Assembly: GCA_016584305.1 (NCBI GenBank)
Contig: JACEEZ010018471.1
Coordinates: 112,012 to 176,011, forward strand
From: Chionoecetes opilio
Lineage: Eukaryota; Arthropoda; Malacostraca; Decapoda; Majidae
Direction of reading: 5' to 3'
DNA: 64,000 nt
In this document: in pieces, positions 47,525 to 62,968 of the stretch
Layout: every line of letters begins with the position of its first letter
How positions within the stretch are numbered: the first letter of the stretch is position 1
The notes under the pieces: generated by a model
Told to the model about the DNA's origin: nothing
What the model saw: only the letters and a program-made list of their open reading frames with translations
The model's database searches: none
Program-made: the position numbers and the translations under genes

Positions 47525-47983
47525 CTTGTAACACATGTCCAGACCCCCATAGAAAATGATGTAACACCCGCTAATAGCCCCCCAAATCAGGAAGTTTCCA
47601 TTTATTTTTTAATACAATAATGTAAGTACGTACGCATGCAAACTATCATCTTTAGATTTTTCTTTCAAAAATCTGAAAATGTTACGTAACACATAGGTGC
47701 ACCCCCCCCCCTCCTCCTACTGTCACTCATAACACTTCACAATACCCCCCCCCCTTAGGCGCTACGTAATTTTGAATGGCCCCATACATGTAATAGGATT
47801 AAAGGTATCTTTTCCTTTTTTTCATGATCGACTTAAGTTCGGTGCTGTGATTGGTTCCTTATCTTAGTGACTGCGTTCAAAACATGGGTAGGAAGGGCAT
47901 GATTTTATTTTGGGGGGGCGAAGGTTTGTTTGGGATTTTCAAAGTCTTGCTTAATGTTACTTGTGCCAACACTTCCGCTTACG
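47525..47983. other. no gene; non-repetitive lead-in to the satellite
   Basis: Contains C-runs (47702-47711 and 47744-47753). It is repeated in error-rich form at 53620-54080. Confidence 0.5.
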
Positions 47984-49600
47984 TTTACAGGAACTACCAC
48001 GTGTTTAAGGAACTACCACGTGTTTAAGGAACTACCACGTGTTACGGGAACTACCACGTGTTACAGGAACTACCACGTGTTACAGGAACTACCACGTGTT
48101 TAAGGAACTACCACGTGTCACAGGAACTACCACGTGTTTAAGGGACTACCACGTGTTACAGGAACTACCACGTGTTAAGGGACTACCACGTGTTTAAGGA
48201 ACTACCACGTGTTACAGGAACTACCACGTGTTTAAGGAACTACCACGTGTTACAGGAACTACCACGTGTTTAAGGAACTACCACGTGTTACAGGGACTAC
48301 CACGTGTTACAGGAACTACCACGTGTTTAAGGAACTACCACGTGTTACAGGAACTACCACGTGTTTAAGGAACTACCACGTGTTACAGGAACTACCACGT
48401 GTTACAGGAACTACCACGTGTTTAAGGAACTACCACGTGTCACAGGAACTACCACGTGTTTAAGGGACTACCACGTGTTTAAGGAACTACCACGTGTTTA
48501 AGGGACTACCACGTGTTTAAGGAACTACCACGTGTTTAAGGAACTACCACGTGTCACAGGAACTACCACGTGTCACAGGAACTACCACGTGTCACAGGAA
48601 CTACCACGTGTTTAAGGAACTACCACGTGTTTAAGGGACTACCACGTGTTTAAGGAACTACCACGTGTTTAAGGAACTACCACGTGTTTAAGGAACTACC
48701 ACGTGTTTAAGGAACTACCACGTGTTTAAGGAACTACTACGTGTTTAAGGAACTACCACGTGTTTAAGGAACTACCACGTGTTTAAGGAACTACCACGTG
48801 TTTAAGGAACTACCACGTGTTTAAGGGACTACCACGTGTTTAAGAGACTACCACGTGTTTAAGGAACTACCACGTGTTTAAGGAACTACCACGTGTTTAA
48901 GGGACTACCACGTGTTTAAGGGACTACCACGTGTTTAAGGGACTACCACGTGTTTAAGGGACTACCACGTGTTTAAGGAACTACCACGTGTTTAAGGAAC
49001 TACCACGTGTTTAAGGAACTACCACGTGTTTAAGGAACTACCACGTGTTTAAGGAACTACCACGTGTTTAAGGAACTACCACGTGTTTAAGGAACTACCA
49101 TGTGTTACAGGAACTACCACGTGTTTAAGGGACTACCATGTGTTACAGGAACTACCACGTGTTTAAGGGACTACCACGTGTTACAGGAACTACCACGTGT
49201 TTAAGGGACTACCACGTGTTTAAGGGACTACCACGTGTTACAGGAACTACCACGTGTTACAGGAACTACCACGTGTTACAGGAACTACCACGTGTTACAG
49301 GAACTACCACGTGTTTAAGGGACTACCACGTGTTACAGGAACTACCACGGTTACAGGAACTACCACTTTTTACGGGAACTCCCACGTTTTACAGGAACTA
49401 CCACGTGTTAAGGGGACTACCATGTGTTACAGGAACTACACGTGTTAAGGGACTACCATGTGTTACAGGAACTACCACGTGTTTAAGGGACTACCACGTT
49501 TTTAAAAGGAACTACCACGTGTTACAGGAACTACCACGTGTTTAAGGGACTACCACGTGTTACAGGAACTACCACGTGTTAAGGGACTACCATGTGTTAC
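47984..49600. repeat. CACGTG satellite array A-left, 18-19 bp unit
   Basis: About 85 copies of GGAACTACCACGTGTTTAA and variants (TTACA, TCACA, GGGAC). Variants cluster: 48600-49100 is almost only the TTTAA type, while 48000-48460 and 49120-49600 mix types. Each unit holds the E-box CACGTG. A 19-bp unit gives a 19-residue period in all frames, so the open frames here are artefacts. No spacers, so not CRISPR. Confidence 0.95.
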
Positions 49601-49606
49601 ACTCTG

Positions 49607-49771
49607 CAGGGGTGGCCAACCTTTTGTGAGATATGATCTACTTTTTCTACAGTTCCCCTGATGCGATCTACCAGCCTAAGATTCAAACATATTCCATAAA
49701 TTTTAACTGTAACGGGTGTAACATTTACTCCCACTGAGGTATGAGAGGGGAGAGAGAGAGAGAGGAGAGGG

Positions 49772-49807
<36 letters not shown>

Positions 49808-49842
49808 GGGAGAGGAGAGAGAGAGAGAGAGAGAGGAGAGAG

Positions 49843-49882
<40 letters not shown>

Positions 49883-52798
49883 GGAAGAGAGAGGAGAGAG
49901 AGAGAGAGGGGAGAGGGGGAAGGAGAGAGAGAGATGAGAGAGGAGAGGAATATTTTTTTGCAGAACTGTAACACTGCTACAATTATGATATAATAATTGT
50001 TAAAATACAATTACAGAGCACACATTACATTATTAATGAGATGTTTGGGCACGCATGCTGTCTGCTAACTTGGTGTAGTTAGGGCTGTAGTTGGTGATTG
50101 CTAGCTTTAAGCGGGCATCCAGGGGGTTCATCTGACAGTGTGATCGGTATTTTGATTGATGTATTTCAGGTGTGAAAATTTTGATTCACAGGGGTTTAGG
50201 TTAAACCAAAAAAAGCTGTTAGGTACATGGAACATTTTCTGACATTAGGATACTTTCTTCACTGAGAAGGTTCCAGAAACTGCCTCCTGTTGCCATGGAT
50301 TTGATCTGATATCATTTTGCAGTTTCAAAATCTCATTTCAACTTCAGATGTTACCATGTTAAATAATGAGGCCATTCTAGATGCAATATCTTCAACATCT
50401 GTCCTTTACCAAAGGGAAAACACATGTATGTTGCAACACGTTCCACTGCTGCTATATCTTGAAAACGCCTGTCAAAATCTGAGGCGAGGTTTTGTACCTT
50501 TTCAGTATAGCGCCACTGTTAACTGATCACATTTTACCTTGATTTTCCGGGTTCTGACATCAATTTCTGAAATTCTCAGTGCATGTTGCTGTAGGTGAAG
50601 GGACACTAGTTTTATTTTCTGCTTGAATGCTGTCACAGCACTAATCATTTCACTTAAAAGTTTTTCTTTTCCTTGCAAATCTAAGTTCGTTCTTTCAAAA
50701 ACCCAGTTATGTCTATAAGAATGCTAAATCCAGCAGCCATTCTCATTGTCAATGTGGGGGTGATGAGAAGGCCGATCTTTTGAGGCCAAAAAAACACTTT
50801 TATTTCAGGTAGCAGATCTCTAAATCTTTGGAGAAATTTACCTCTGCTTAACCACCTGACATCTGTATGCAACAACAGATCAGAGTGTTCTGCTTCACTT
50901 TCTTGTACTGACTTCGAAACAGTCGCCTCTGAAGACTTTGGCCCGAATTGAATTTACAATTTTGAAAGAAATGTCCATGACTTCTGTCATATTCAACATT
51001 TTACCACAAAGTGCTTGTTGATGAATGACACAATGATAATTAAAGAAGGTCAGGAAATCTATCATCACCCCTGCAAAGGGCAAGAACCCCTTGGTTCGAC
51101 CAATCATCGCTGGTGCTCCATAGTTGTCATTGATACGAGCTTGTTTACTGGCAACTGTGTCTTGTTGACAAAATCACTGAAAGTGTGAAAAATGTCCTCA
51201 AACCCCCGGTTTTTCCTTTTTAAAGGTAGAAAACCTTAGTAATTCCTCCTTGGTGTTCAGATCTTTGAACACCATTCTAATGAAAATGCACAGTTGTGAT
51301 GTATCGATCATGTCAGTAGTTCATCAAACTGCAATGAAAAGAAGACACACTCACGTATGTCCTTGTTCAGTTTTTCACCCAAATCCTCAGCCATAAATTC
51401 ACAGCGCCTCATAACAGGTTTTGATAACTGAACTTTTTTAATAGCAGACATAATTTCAGACTTGTTTTTGAAATTTTCAAACAATGATTCTGCTGCTTCT
51501 AGAAAAGCCTCTTTTAATGTTTCTCCATCCTGAAACGGTTTTTTTTGCTTTGCGAGTACTGCTCACCTGAACGATGCAATGGTTGCTGCCTTTGATTTTG
51601 AAGTCGTCCCGTAAAAAGGGCTTGTTGTGCTGAAAGCTGTGCCTTTAGTTCTCGAATTTTCCTTTTTCGTAGCCCACTTTTGGGAGGAAAATCACTGTCA
51701 TACTTCTTGTGAAGACTTTGAAATGCTTTCAAGATTTCCTTTCTTCGCCAGTGCTGGGGATACATGAAATATCAGACACACACACTCGAATTGTCATGGT
51801 AAAAAAATAATCTCCTCCCCCTCACTGTGAAAATGGTAAGTTTTACTTTTTTTTTGCACTCGATCCAGCTCCAGCACTACTCAAATTTTTTGGGTTTAGT
51901 GATGTCTAATAACCTATTAATAACCTGTTCGAAAAAGAAAAGTATTACCGGGCGAGTTTTGCTTCAGCAACTAAGTCACTGATGTGTACTGGTTGACCGC
52001 TTGCGGGTTCGCAGGAAATACGTAATGGTAAACAGCACTTTTCAACTGATGTAATGAAAAAACTAAAATAAATGCAGCTTTTTCCGTCCTTTAAAATTGG
52101 GCTATGTGGAATATTTCATTATTATGTGACTATTTCAAAACCGTAAAAACATTTTTTACGAGACACTGATCCCAACACCCCTACACGTCCAACGTTTGCT
52201 GAAAAAAACTGTGGAGGCTTGCGGGGGGAACAGAGATGCCAATTTAAATTTGCGTTGACACTTATCAATATGATTCACGGGTGTAGACAAGACACCCTAA
52301 CTCTGAGTAAAATTTTATTTAAAAAGTCATCAGTATTTGTAAACTAACAAAGCACACACTGGCCCTACAAGTAATGACAATTTATAAATCAGGTTTAACA
52401 GCAATCCCCCTAAAACCTTCCTGTTACGAACGCGTTTCGGTTCCTGTCCACTGGTACGAACGCGTACGGTTCCGGGCCACTGGTCAGTTTCCGCCAATCC
52501 CCCAGGCTTTTAAAAGGCTGCCAGTGCATGATAACAAGGAGTAGTCTGTCTTTATAAATAATTTTATGCAATGTATGGTGGTCAGACATGTCCATCATTA
52601 TGAAAAAAAAATATAACTTATTCCCAGAAAAAAAGAGAACTATAATAATCCAAGTATCATGGGGTACTTGGATATGCTATTGCAGCTATTTGCATGGCAA
52701 CTTCTGAAGGCGAATTATTAACAGGTACAGTAGTGTGATCGACAAAAACAGGCTTGTGATCGACAGTCGATCGCGATCGACTGGTTGGCCCACCCCTG
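49607..52798. mobile_element. hAT element in the satellite, copy 1
   Basis: Starts CAGGGGTGGCCAACC (49607-49621) and ends with the near-complement GGTTGGCCCACCCCTG (to 52798). The satellite continues on both sides, so it inserted into the array. It contains a broken transposase on the minus strand (50320-51765) and a GA-rich run (49741-49948). Flanks are satellite, so the target duplication cannot be fixed. Confidence 0.8.
50320..51765 (-). pseudogene. hAT transposase-like (SCAND3/ZBED5/GTF2IRD2 type), broken
   Basis: Fragments in order on the minus strand: ELKAQLSAQQALFTGR near the start (about 51640), a segment with ITSQL-like and DKTQ-like sequence (51400-51150), GAPAMIGRTKGF (about 51110), YHCVIHQQALCGKMLN (about 51030), IVNSIRAK, then LLLHTDVRWLSRGKFLQRF (about 50880). 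The H-C-I-H and LHT-VRWLSRGK words are hallmarks of the hAT catalytic region in Charlie-type transposases and their host-adapted relatives. Many frameshifts break it. The homologous copy at 56330-57805 lacks some of these indels and has others, so part of the damage is likely base-calling error rather than decay. Confidence 0.8.
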
Positions 52799-53464
52799 TG
52801 TACAGGAACTACCACGTGTTTAAGGACTAAACACGTGTTAAAAGGAACTACCACGGGGTACAGGAACTACCACGTGTACAGGAAACTACCACGGTTTACA
52901 GGACATACCACGTGTAAGGGACTACCACGTGTTACAGGAACTACCATGTGTTACAGGAACTACCCCGTGTTTACAGGAATACCCCGTGTTAAAAGGGGCT
53001 ACCAGTGTTACAGGAATACCGTTAAGGGACTACCAATGGGTTACAGGAACACCACGTGTTAAGGGATACCATGTGTTAAAATCAGGAAGACCCACCACGT
53101 GTTAAGGGACTACCATGTGGTTAAAGGGGAAATACCACGTGTTACAGGAAAAAATACCACGGTTACAGGGGAAATACAGTTTACAGGAACTACCACGTTA
53201 CAGGAACTACCACGTGTTACAGGAACTCCACTGTTACAGGAACTAACCGTGTTCAGGAACCCTTTTCAACACCACGTGTTAAGGAATACCACGTGTTACA
53301 GGAACTACCACGGTTTCAGGAACTACCCGGTTACAGGAACTACACGTGTTACGGAACTACCCCGTGTTACAGGAAACTACCACGTGTTCGGACTACCAGG
53401 TTACGGAACTTTACCACGTGTTACAGAATACCACGGTTACAGGAACTACCGTGTTTAAGGACAC
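52799..53464. repeat. CACGTG satellite array A-right, low quality
   Basis: The same 18-19 bp unit, increasingly corrupted by single-base losses and gains toward 53464, where it meets an N. Confidence 0.9.
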
Positions 53465-53465
53465 N
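53465..53465. other. single-base gap at a duplication junction
   Basis: One N lies exactly where the satellite stops and a second copy of 47361 onward begins. Typical of a forced contig join. Confidence 0.9.
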
Positions 53466-54080
53466 TAATTGAACATAGCTTTGCTGTAATTGTAAAATTT
53501 GGAATTTAAAAAATTTAGTAATTGTAAATTTTAATTAAATTTTTTCCTTCCTTGTAAATTTTAATGCGTGTTGGATAAGTCTTGTATTGTAATTTCCCAA
53601 ATCAAGTATTACTCCAAACCGCTTTTAACACATTCCAGCCCCATAAAAATGATTTAAAAAACCCCCTAAAGCCCCCAAATAGGGAAATTTCCTTTATTTT
53701 TTTTTACAAAAATGAATCAAACCCAAGAGTACGCATGCCAAAATATCTCTTTAGATTTTCTTTCAAAATCTGAAAAAAGTTACGTAACACATAGGGCACC
53801 CCCCCCCCCCTCCCCCTGTCACTCATAACACTTACAAAACCCCCCCCCCTTGGCGCTAGTAATTTTGAATGGCCCCATACATGTAATAGGATTAACGGGG
53901 TCTTTTTCCTTTTTTTATGACGATTAAGTTCGGGGCTGTGATTGTTCCTTTTTTTGTGACTGCGTTTTTAAAACTGGGGGGAAGGGGATGATTTTTATTT
54001 GGGGGGGGGGGAAAAAGGTTTTTTTGGGATTTTTAAAATCTTGTTTAAAGTTACTTTTGCCAACACTTTTCCCTTTCGTT
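53466..54080. other. error-rich copy of 47361-47983
   Basis: Follows the same order (TTGAACATAGCTTTGCTG, the C-runs, GGCCCCATACATGTAATAGG) with frequent single-base differences. No gene. Confidence 0.8.
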
Positions 54081-55610
54081 TTCAGGAACTACCACTGTTT
54101 AAGGAAATACCACGTGTTTAAGGAAAAAAAAAATACCCCGTGTTAGGGAACTACCACGTGTTACAGAAAACCCGTGTTCAGGAAAACCACGTGTTTTAAA
54201 GGGAAATACCCCGTGTCAAGGAACTACACGGTTTAAGGGACTCCCCGTGTTTCAGGAACTACCCTGTTAAGGGACTACCACGTGTTTAAGAACTCCTGTT
54301 ACAGGAACTACCCCTGTTTAAGGAACTACCACGGTTCAGGAAATCCACGGTTTAAAAACTACCACGTGTTACAGGGACACCCCGTTTTACAGGGAAAAAC
54401 CCCGTGTTTTTGGAATACCCCGTGTTACAGGAACTCCCCGTTTAAAGGAACTCCACGTGTTTTCAGGAAATACCCCGGTTACGGAATTTCCACTTTAAAG
54501 GAAATACCCCCGTGTACAGGAACTACCACTGTTTAAAGGGACTTTCCCGTGTTAAGGAATACCAGTGTTTAGGGAATCCCGTGTTTAAGGAACACCACTT
54601 TTAAGGAACACCCCGTGTCACAGGAATACCACGTGTCCAGGAAAAAAACCGTGTACAGGAACTACCCCCGGTTTAAGGAAATACCCGTGTTTTAAAGGGC
54701 TACCCCGTTTTAAGGAACTACCCGGTTAAGGAATACCAGGTTAAAAAACTACCCCTGTTTTAAGGGAATACCCGGTTTAAGGGAACTACTAGTTTTAAGG
54801 AACTAACCCCCGTGTTAAGGGAAATACCACGTTTTAAGGAATACCACGTTTTAAGGGAAATACCAGTGTTTTGGGACTCCACGGTTTTAAAAGATACCCC
54901 GTTTTAAGGAACTACCACGTTTAAGGGAAATCCACGTGTTTAAAGGGGGTACACGTGTTTAAGGGACTACCCCGGTTTAAAGGGGCTCCACGTGTTTAAG
55001 GGGTACCAGTGTTTAAAGGAACACCCCGTGTTTAAAAACACCACGTGTTTAAGGAATACCCGTGTTTAAGGAAATACCATGTTTAAGAACCCACGTGTTA
55101 AAGGGAAAACCCCGGTTTTTGGAAATACCTGTGTTACAGGAACACCCGTGTTTAAGGGACTACCCTGTGTTTTCAGGAACACCCGGTTTTTAAGGGACTA
55201 CCGTGTTTCAGGAATACCACGGTTTAAGGGACTACCCCGTGTTTAAGGGGGCACCCACGTTTACAGGAACTCCAGTGTTAGGGAATACCAGGTTTCGGAA
55301 CTACCACGTGTTAAAGGAATCCAGTGTTTAAGGGGCTACCAGTGTTACAGAAAAATACCACGTGTTAGGGGAATACCCCCTTGTTACGGAAAACCACGTG
55401 TTACAGGAAAACCCCGTGTTAAGGGACTACCATGTGTTACAGGAACTACCAGGGTGTTAAGGGACTACCATGGTTACAGGAACTACCAGTGTTTAAGGGA
55501 CTACCACGTGTTACAGGAACTACACGTGTTACGGAAAACTACCACGTGTTTAAGGACTACCAGTGTACGAACTACCACTTGGGGTTAGGGGGACTACCAT
55601 GGGGGGGTTA
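54081..55610. repeat. CACGTG satellite array B-left, low quality
   Basis: The unit is recognisable but almost every copy has indels or homopolymer stretches, unlike 47984-49600, which it otherwise parallels. Confidence 0.9.
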
Positions 55611-55611
55611 C

Positions 55612-55776
55612 CTCTGAGGGGGGGGGGGGGGGGGCCAACCTTTGTGAGATGATCTACTTTTTCACAGTACCTGATGCCGGATTACAGCATAAGATCAAAC
55701 ATATTCCATAAATGTAAACTGTAACAGTGAAACATCTTATCCCATCGAGGTAAGAGAGAGAAGAGAGAAAAAGAGA

Positions 55777-55807
<31 letters not shown>

Positions 55808-55816
55808 GGGAGAGAG

Positions 55817-55851
<35 letters not shown>

Positions 55852-55863
55852 TGAGGAGAGAGC

Positions 55864-55926
<63 letters not shown>

Positions 55927-58820
55927 GGGGAGAGAGAAGAGAGAATATTTTTTTGCAGTAACTGTAAACACTGCTACAATTATGATATAATAATTGTTAA
56001 AATACAATTACAGAGCACACACTTACATTATTAATGAGATGATTGGCACTGCACTGTCTGCTAACTTGGTGTAGTTGGGGCTGTAGTTGGTGATGCTAGC
56101 TTTAAGCAGGCATCCAGGTGTTCATCTGACAGTGTTTGATCGGTATTTTGATTTGATGTTTTTCAGGTGTGAAATGTTGATTCACAGAGGTAGGTTGAAC
56201 CAAAAAAAGCTGTTGGGTACATGGAACATTTTCCCGACATTAGGATATTTTCTTCACTGAGAAGGTTCCAGAAACTGCCTCCTGTTGCCATGGATTTGAT
56301 CTGAATATCATTTTGCAGTTTCAAAATCTCATTTCAATTCAGATGTATCCATGTTAAATAATGAGGCCATTCAGATGCAATATCTTCAACATCTGTGCCT
56401 TTACCAAAGGGAAAACACATGTATGTTGCAACACGTTCCACTGCTGCTATATCTTGAAAAACGCCTGTTCAAAATCTGAGGCGAGGTTTTGTACCTGTTC
56501 AGTATAGCGACCACTGTTAACTGATCACATTGTTTACCTTGATTTTCCAGTTCTGACATCATATTTCTGAAATTTCTCAGTGCATGTTGCTGTAGCTGTG
56601 AAGCCCAACTAGTTTTAGTTTCTGCTTGAATGCTGTCACAGCACTAATCATTTCAACTATAGTTTTATTCTTTCCTTGCAAATCTAAGTTCAGTTCATTC
56701 AACATACCAGTTAGTCTACTAAGAATGCTAAACCCAGCAGCCATTCTTCATTGTCAATGTGGGGGTGATGAAAAGGCCCCGATCTTTTGAGGCCAAAAAC
56801 ACTTTTATTTCAGGTAGCAGATCTCTAAATCTTTGGAGAAAATTTACCTCTGTTTAAACCCAAATGAATCTGTATGCAACAACAGATCAGAGTGTTCTGC
56901 TTCACTTTCTTGTAAACGGGACTTCGAAACAGTCGCCTCTGAAGACTTCTGGCCCGAATTGAATTTACAATTTGAAAGAAAGGGTCCATGACTTCTGTCA
57001 TATTCAACATTTTACCACAAAGTGCTTTTTGATGAATGACACAATGATAATTAAAGAAGTCAGGAAACCCTATTCATCCCCCCTGCAAAGGGCAATGAAC
57101 CATTGGTTCGACCAATCATCGCTGGTGCTCCATCAGTTGTTCATGATACGAGCTTGTTACTGGCAACTGTGTCTTGTGACAAAATCACTGAAAGTGTGAA
57201 AAATGTCCTCACCTCCGGTTTTTCCTTTTAATGGTAGAACCTTTAGTAATTCCTCCCTTTTTGTTCAGATCTTTGAACACCATTCTAATTAAAAAAGCAC
57301 AGTTGTGATGTATCGATCATGTCAGTAGTTTCATCAAACTGCAATGAAAAGAAGACACCCCTCACGTATGTCCTTGTTCAGTTTTCAAACCCAAATCCTC
57401 AGCCATAAATTCACAGCGGGCCCCATAACAGTGTTTCTTGATAACTGAACTTCTTTAATAGCAGACATAATTTCAGACTTGTTTTTGAAATTTTCAAACA
57501 ATGATTTTGCTGCTTCTAGAAAAGCCTCTTTTAATTTGTTTCTCCATCCTGAAACGGTTTTTTTTTGCTTTGCGAGTACTCGGCTCACCTTGAACGATGC
57601 AATGGTTGCTGCCTTGATTTGAAAATCGTCCTGTAAAAAGGGCTTGTTGTGCTGAAAGCTGTGCCTTTAGTTCTCGAATTTTCCTTTTTCGTAGCTCACT
57701 TTTGGGGAAAATCACTGTCATACTTTTTGGAAGACTTTTGAAATGCCTTTCAAAAATTTCCTTTCTTCGCCGTGCTGGGGATACATGACATATCAGAAAA
57801 CACACACTTCGAATTGTTCATGGTAAAAAAATAATCTTCCTCCCACTCACTGTGAAAATGGTAAGTTTTACCTTTTTTAGCACTCGATCCAGCTCCAGCA
57901 CTACTCATTTTGGTTCAGTTGATGTCTAATAAACCTATTAATAAACCCGTTCGAAAACGAAAACGTATTACACGGGCGAGTTTTGCTTCAGCACTAGTCA
58001 CTGAGTGTACTGGTTGACGCTGCTGTTCGCAGGAAATACTAATGTAAACAGCACTTTACAACTGATGTAATGGAAAGTAAAAATAAAATAAATGCAGCTT
58101 TTTTTCCCTCCTTAATATTGACTATGTGGGAAAATTTTATTATTATGTGACTATTTCAAGGGCCCTCAGAACATTTTTTTTTACGAGACACTGATCCCAA
58201 CACCCCTACACGTCCAACGTTTGCTGAAAACTGTGGAGGCTTGCGGGGGAACAGAGATGCCAATTAATATTTGCGTTGACACTTATCAATAGATTCACGG
58301 GTGTAGACAAGACACCCTAACTCTGAGGGAAACTTTTTATTTAACAGTCATCAGTATTTGTAAACTAACAAAAGCACACACTGGCCCTACAAGTAATGAC
58401 AATTTATAAATCAGGTTTAACAGCAATCACCTATCACCTTCCTGTTTACGAACGCGTACGGTTCCTGTCCACTGGTACGAACGCGTACGGTTCCTGTCCA
58501 CTGGTCAGTTTCCGGCCCAAACCCCCCCAGGCTTAAAGGCGCCAGTGCATGATAACACAGGAGTAGTCTGTCTTTATAAATAATTGTAGCAATGTATGGT
58601 GGTTTAGACATGTCCATCATTATGAATATAAATTATAATTATTCCCAGAAAAAAAGAGAACTATAATAATCCAAATATCATGAGTACTTGGATATGCTAT
58701 TGCAGCTATTTGCATGGCAACTTCTGAAGGACGAATTATTAACAGGTACAGTAGTGTGATCGACATAAAACAGGCTTGTGATCGACCAGTCGATCGCGAT
58801 CGACTGGTTGGCCACCCCTG
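55612..58820. mobile_element. hAT element in the satellite, copy 2
   Basis: Second copy of 49607-52798. The left end is corrupted into a G-run (55617-55634); the right end GGTTGGCCACCCCTG (58806-58820) is clean and gives the correct terminal repeat. GA-rich run at 55752-55945. Confidence 0.8.
56330..57805 (-). pseudogene. hAT transposase-like, broken, copy 2
   Basis: Same order of fragments as at 50320-51765. This copy shows the N-terminal part more clearly: ELRKRKIRELKAQLSAQQAL, then SGWRNKLKEAFLEAAKSLF and KSEIMSAIKEVQLSRNTV, and later MLNMTEVMD and IVNSIRARSLQRRLFRS. Breaks remain. Comparing the two copies would show which indels are sequencing errors. It contributes nothing to the satellite beyond its insertion site. 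Confidence 0.8.
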
Positions 58821-60412
58821 TGTTACAGGAACTACCACGTGTTTAAGGGACTATCACGTGTTACAGGAATACCCCGTGTTACAGGAAACTACCCCGTGTT
58901 ACAGGAACTACACGTGTTACAGGAACTACCACGTGTTAAGGGACTACCACGTGTTACAGGAACTACCATGTGTTACAGGAACTACCACGTGTTACAGGAA
59001 CTACCACGTGTTAAGGGACTACCATGTGTTACAGGAACTACCACGTGTTAAGGGACTACCATGTGTTACAGGAACTACCACGTGTTAAGGGACTACCATG
59101 TGTTACAGGAACTACCACGTGTTACAGGAACTACCACGTGTTAAGGGACTACCATGTGTTACAGGAACTACCACGTGTTTAAGGGACTACCACGTGTTAC
59201 AGGAACTACCACGTGTTACAGGAACTACCACGTGTTTAAGGGACTACCACGTGTTACAGGAACTACCACGTGTTACAGGAACTACCACGTGTTACAGGAA
59301 CTACCACGTGTTACAGGAACTACCACGTGTTACAGGAACTACCACGTGTTACAGGAACTACCACGTGTTACAGGAACTACCACGTGTTACAGGAACTACC
59401 ACGTGTTACAGGAACTACCACGTGTTACAGGAACTACCACGTGTTACAGGAACTACCACGCGTTACAGGAACTACCACGTGTTTAAGGGACTACCACGTG
59501 TTACAGGAACTACCACGTGTTACAGGAACTACCACGTGTTTAAGGGACTACCATGTGTTACAGGAACTACCATGTGTTACAGGAACTACCATGTGTTACA
59601 GGAACTACCACGTGTTTAAGGGACTACCATGTGTTACAGGAACTACCACGTGTTACAGGAACTACCACGTGTTACAGGAACTACCACGTGTTAAGGGACT
59701 ACCATGTGTTACAGGAACTACCACGTGTTACAGGAACTACCACGTGTGCACATGAACTACCACGTGTCACAGGAACTACCACGTGTCACATGAACTACCA
59801 CGTGTCACATGAACTACCACGTGTCACAGGAACTACCACGTATTTAACTACCACGTGTCACATGAACTACCACGTGTCACAGGAACTACCACGTGTTTAA
59901 CTACCACGTGTCACATGAACTACCACGTGCACATATACCAGTGTTTAAGGAACTACCACGTGTTTAAGGAACTACCACGTGTTTAAGGAACTACCACGTG
60001 TCACAGAAACTACCACGTGTTACAGGAACTACCACGTGTTTAAGGGACTACCATGTGTTACAGGAACTACCACGTGTTACAGGAACTACCACGTGTTACA
60101 GGAACTACCACGTGTTTAAGGGACTACCATGTGTTACAGGAACTACCACGTGTTACAGGAACTACCACGTGTCACATGAACTACCACGTGTCACAGGAAC
60201 TACCACGTGTCACATGAACTACCACGTCACATGAACTACCACGTGTCACAGGAACTACCACGTGTCACAGGAACTACCACGTGTTTAACTACCACGTGTC
60301 ACATGAACTACCACGTGTCACATGAACTACCACGGTTTAAGGAACTACCACGTGTTTAAGGAACTACCACGTGTTTAAGGAACTACCACGTGTCACAGAA
60401 ACTACCACGTGT
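58821..60412. repeat. CACGTG satellite array B-right, clean, with higher-order pattern
   Basis: About 84 units. 59230-59480 is homogeneous TTACA type; 59750-60412 uses TCACATGAACTACCACGTG and a short form with TTTAACTACC. The block of three TTTAAGG units followed by TCACAGAAAC occurs at 59943-60020 and again at 60333-60412, a repeat of about 390 bp. The array ends directly in a LINE tail at 60413. Confidence 0.95.
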
Positions 60413-60462
60413 AGGTCTCATGGCCTCTTGTAGCTTCCTTATATTCTTATGTTCTTACGTTA
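60413..60462 (+). mobile_element. LINE 3' tail closing the satellite
   Basis: AGGTCTCATGGCCTCTTGTA, then GCTTCCTTATATTCTTATG. It is the same sequence that follows the single unit in the LINE at 63684-63750. Confidence 0.8.
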
Positions 60463-62779
<2,317 letters not shown>

Positions 62780-62968
62780 TATAGTAGACTAGCCGCAAAG
62801 CCGCCCTCCGGGCGGACTTTTTGGCTAGCTCCTGCGGAGGGCTATTGGTGGGCCTTCGGCCCACCACCTGCGTTTGGTGGGCCTTCGGCCCACCAAACAC
62901 AGACTCTCCAGATAGCCCCTTCTTATTTTCATGAAATCATGGATGTAGAAATGTATATTAACGCCAAC
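62780..62968. repeat. dispersed repeat with two 19-bp hairpins
   Basis: GGTGGGCC-TTC-GGCCCACC occurs at 62847-62865 and 62876-62894; a further palindrome CCGCCC/GGGCGG is near 62800. 62898-62964 matches 22833-22917 in reverse, so this is a relative of the TIR element there with a different, hairpin-rich part. Confidence 0.6.

Noticed and set aside
49594..49606. GTGTTACA as 8-bp target duplication of the satellite hAT
   Set aside because: The word is part of the satellite unit itself and does not align symmetrically with the terminal repeats.
47984..60412. Regular short repeats as a CRISPR array, or long YHVLQELPRVTGTTT-type proteins
   Set aside because: Units are contiguous without spacers, and all frames are open only because the 19-bp unit lacks stops; the genome is eukaryotic.
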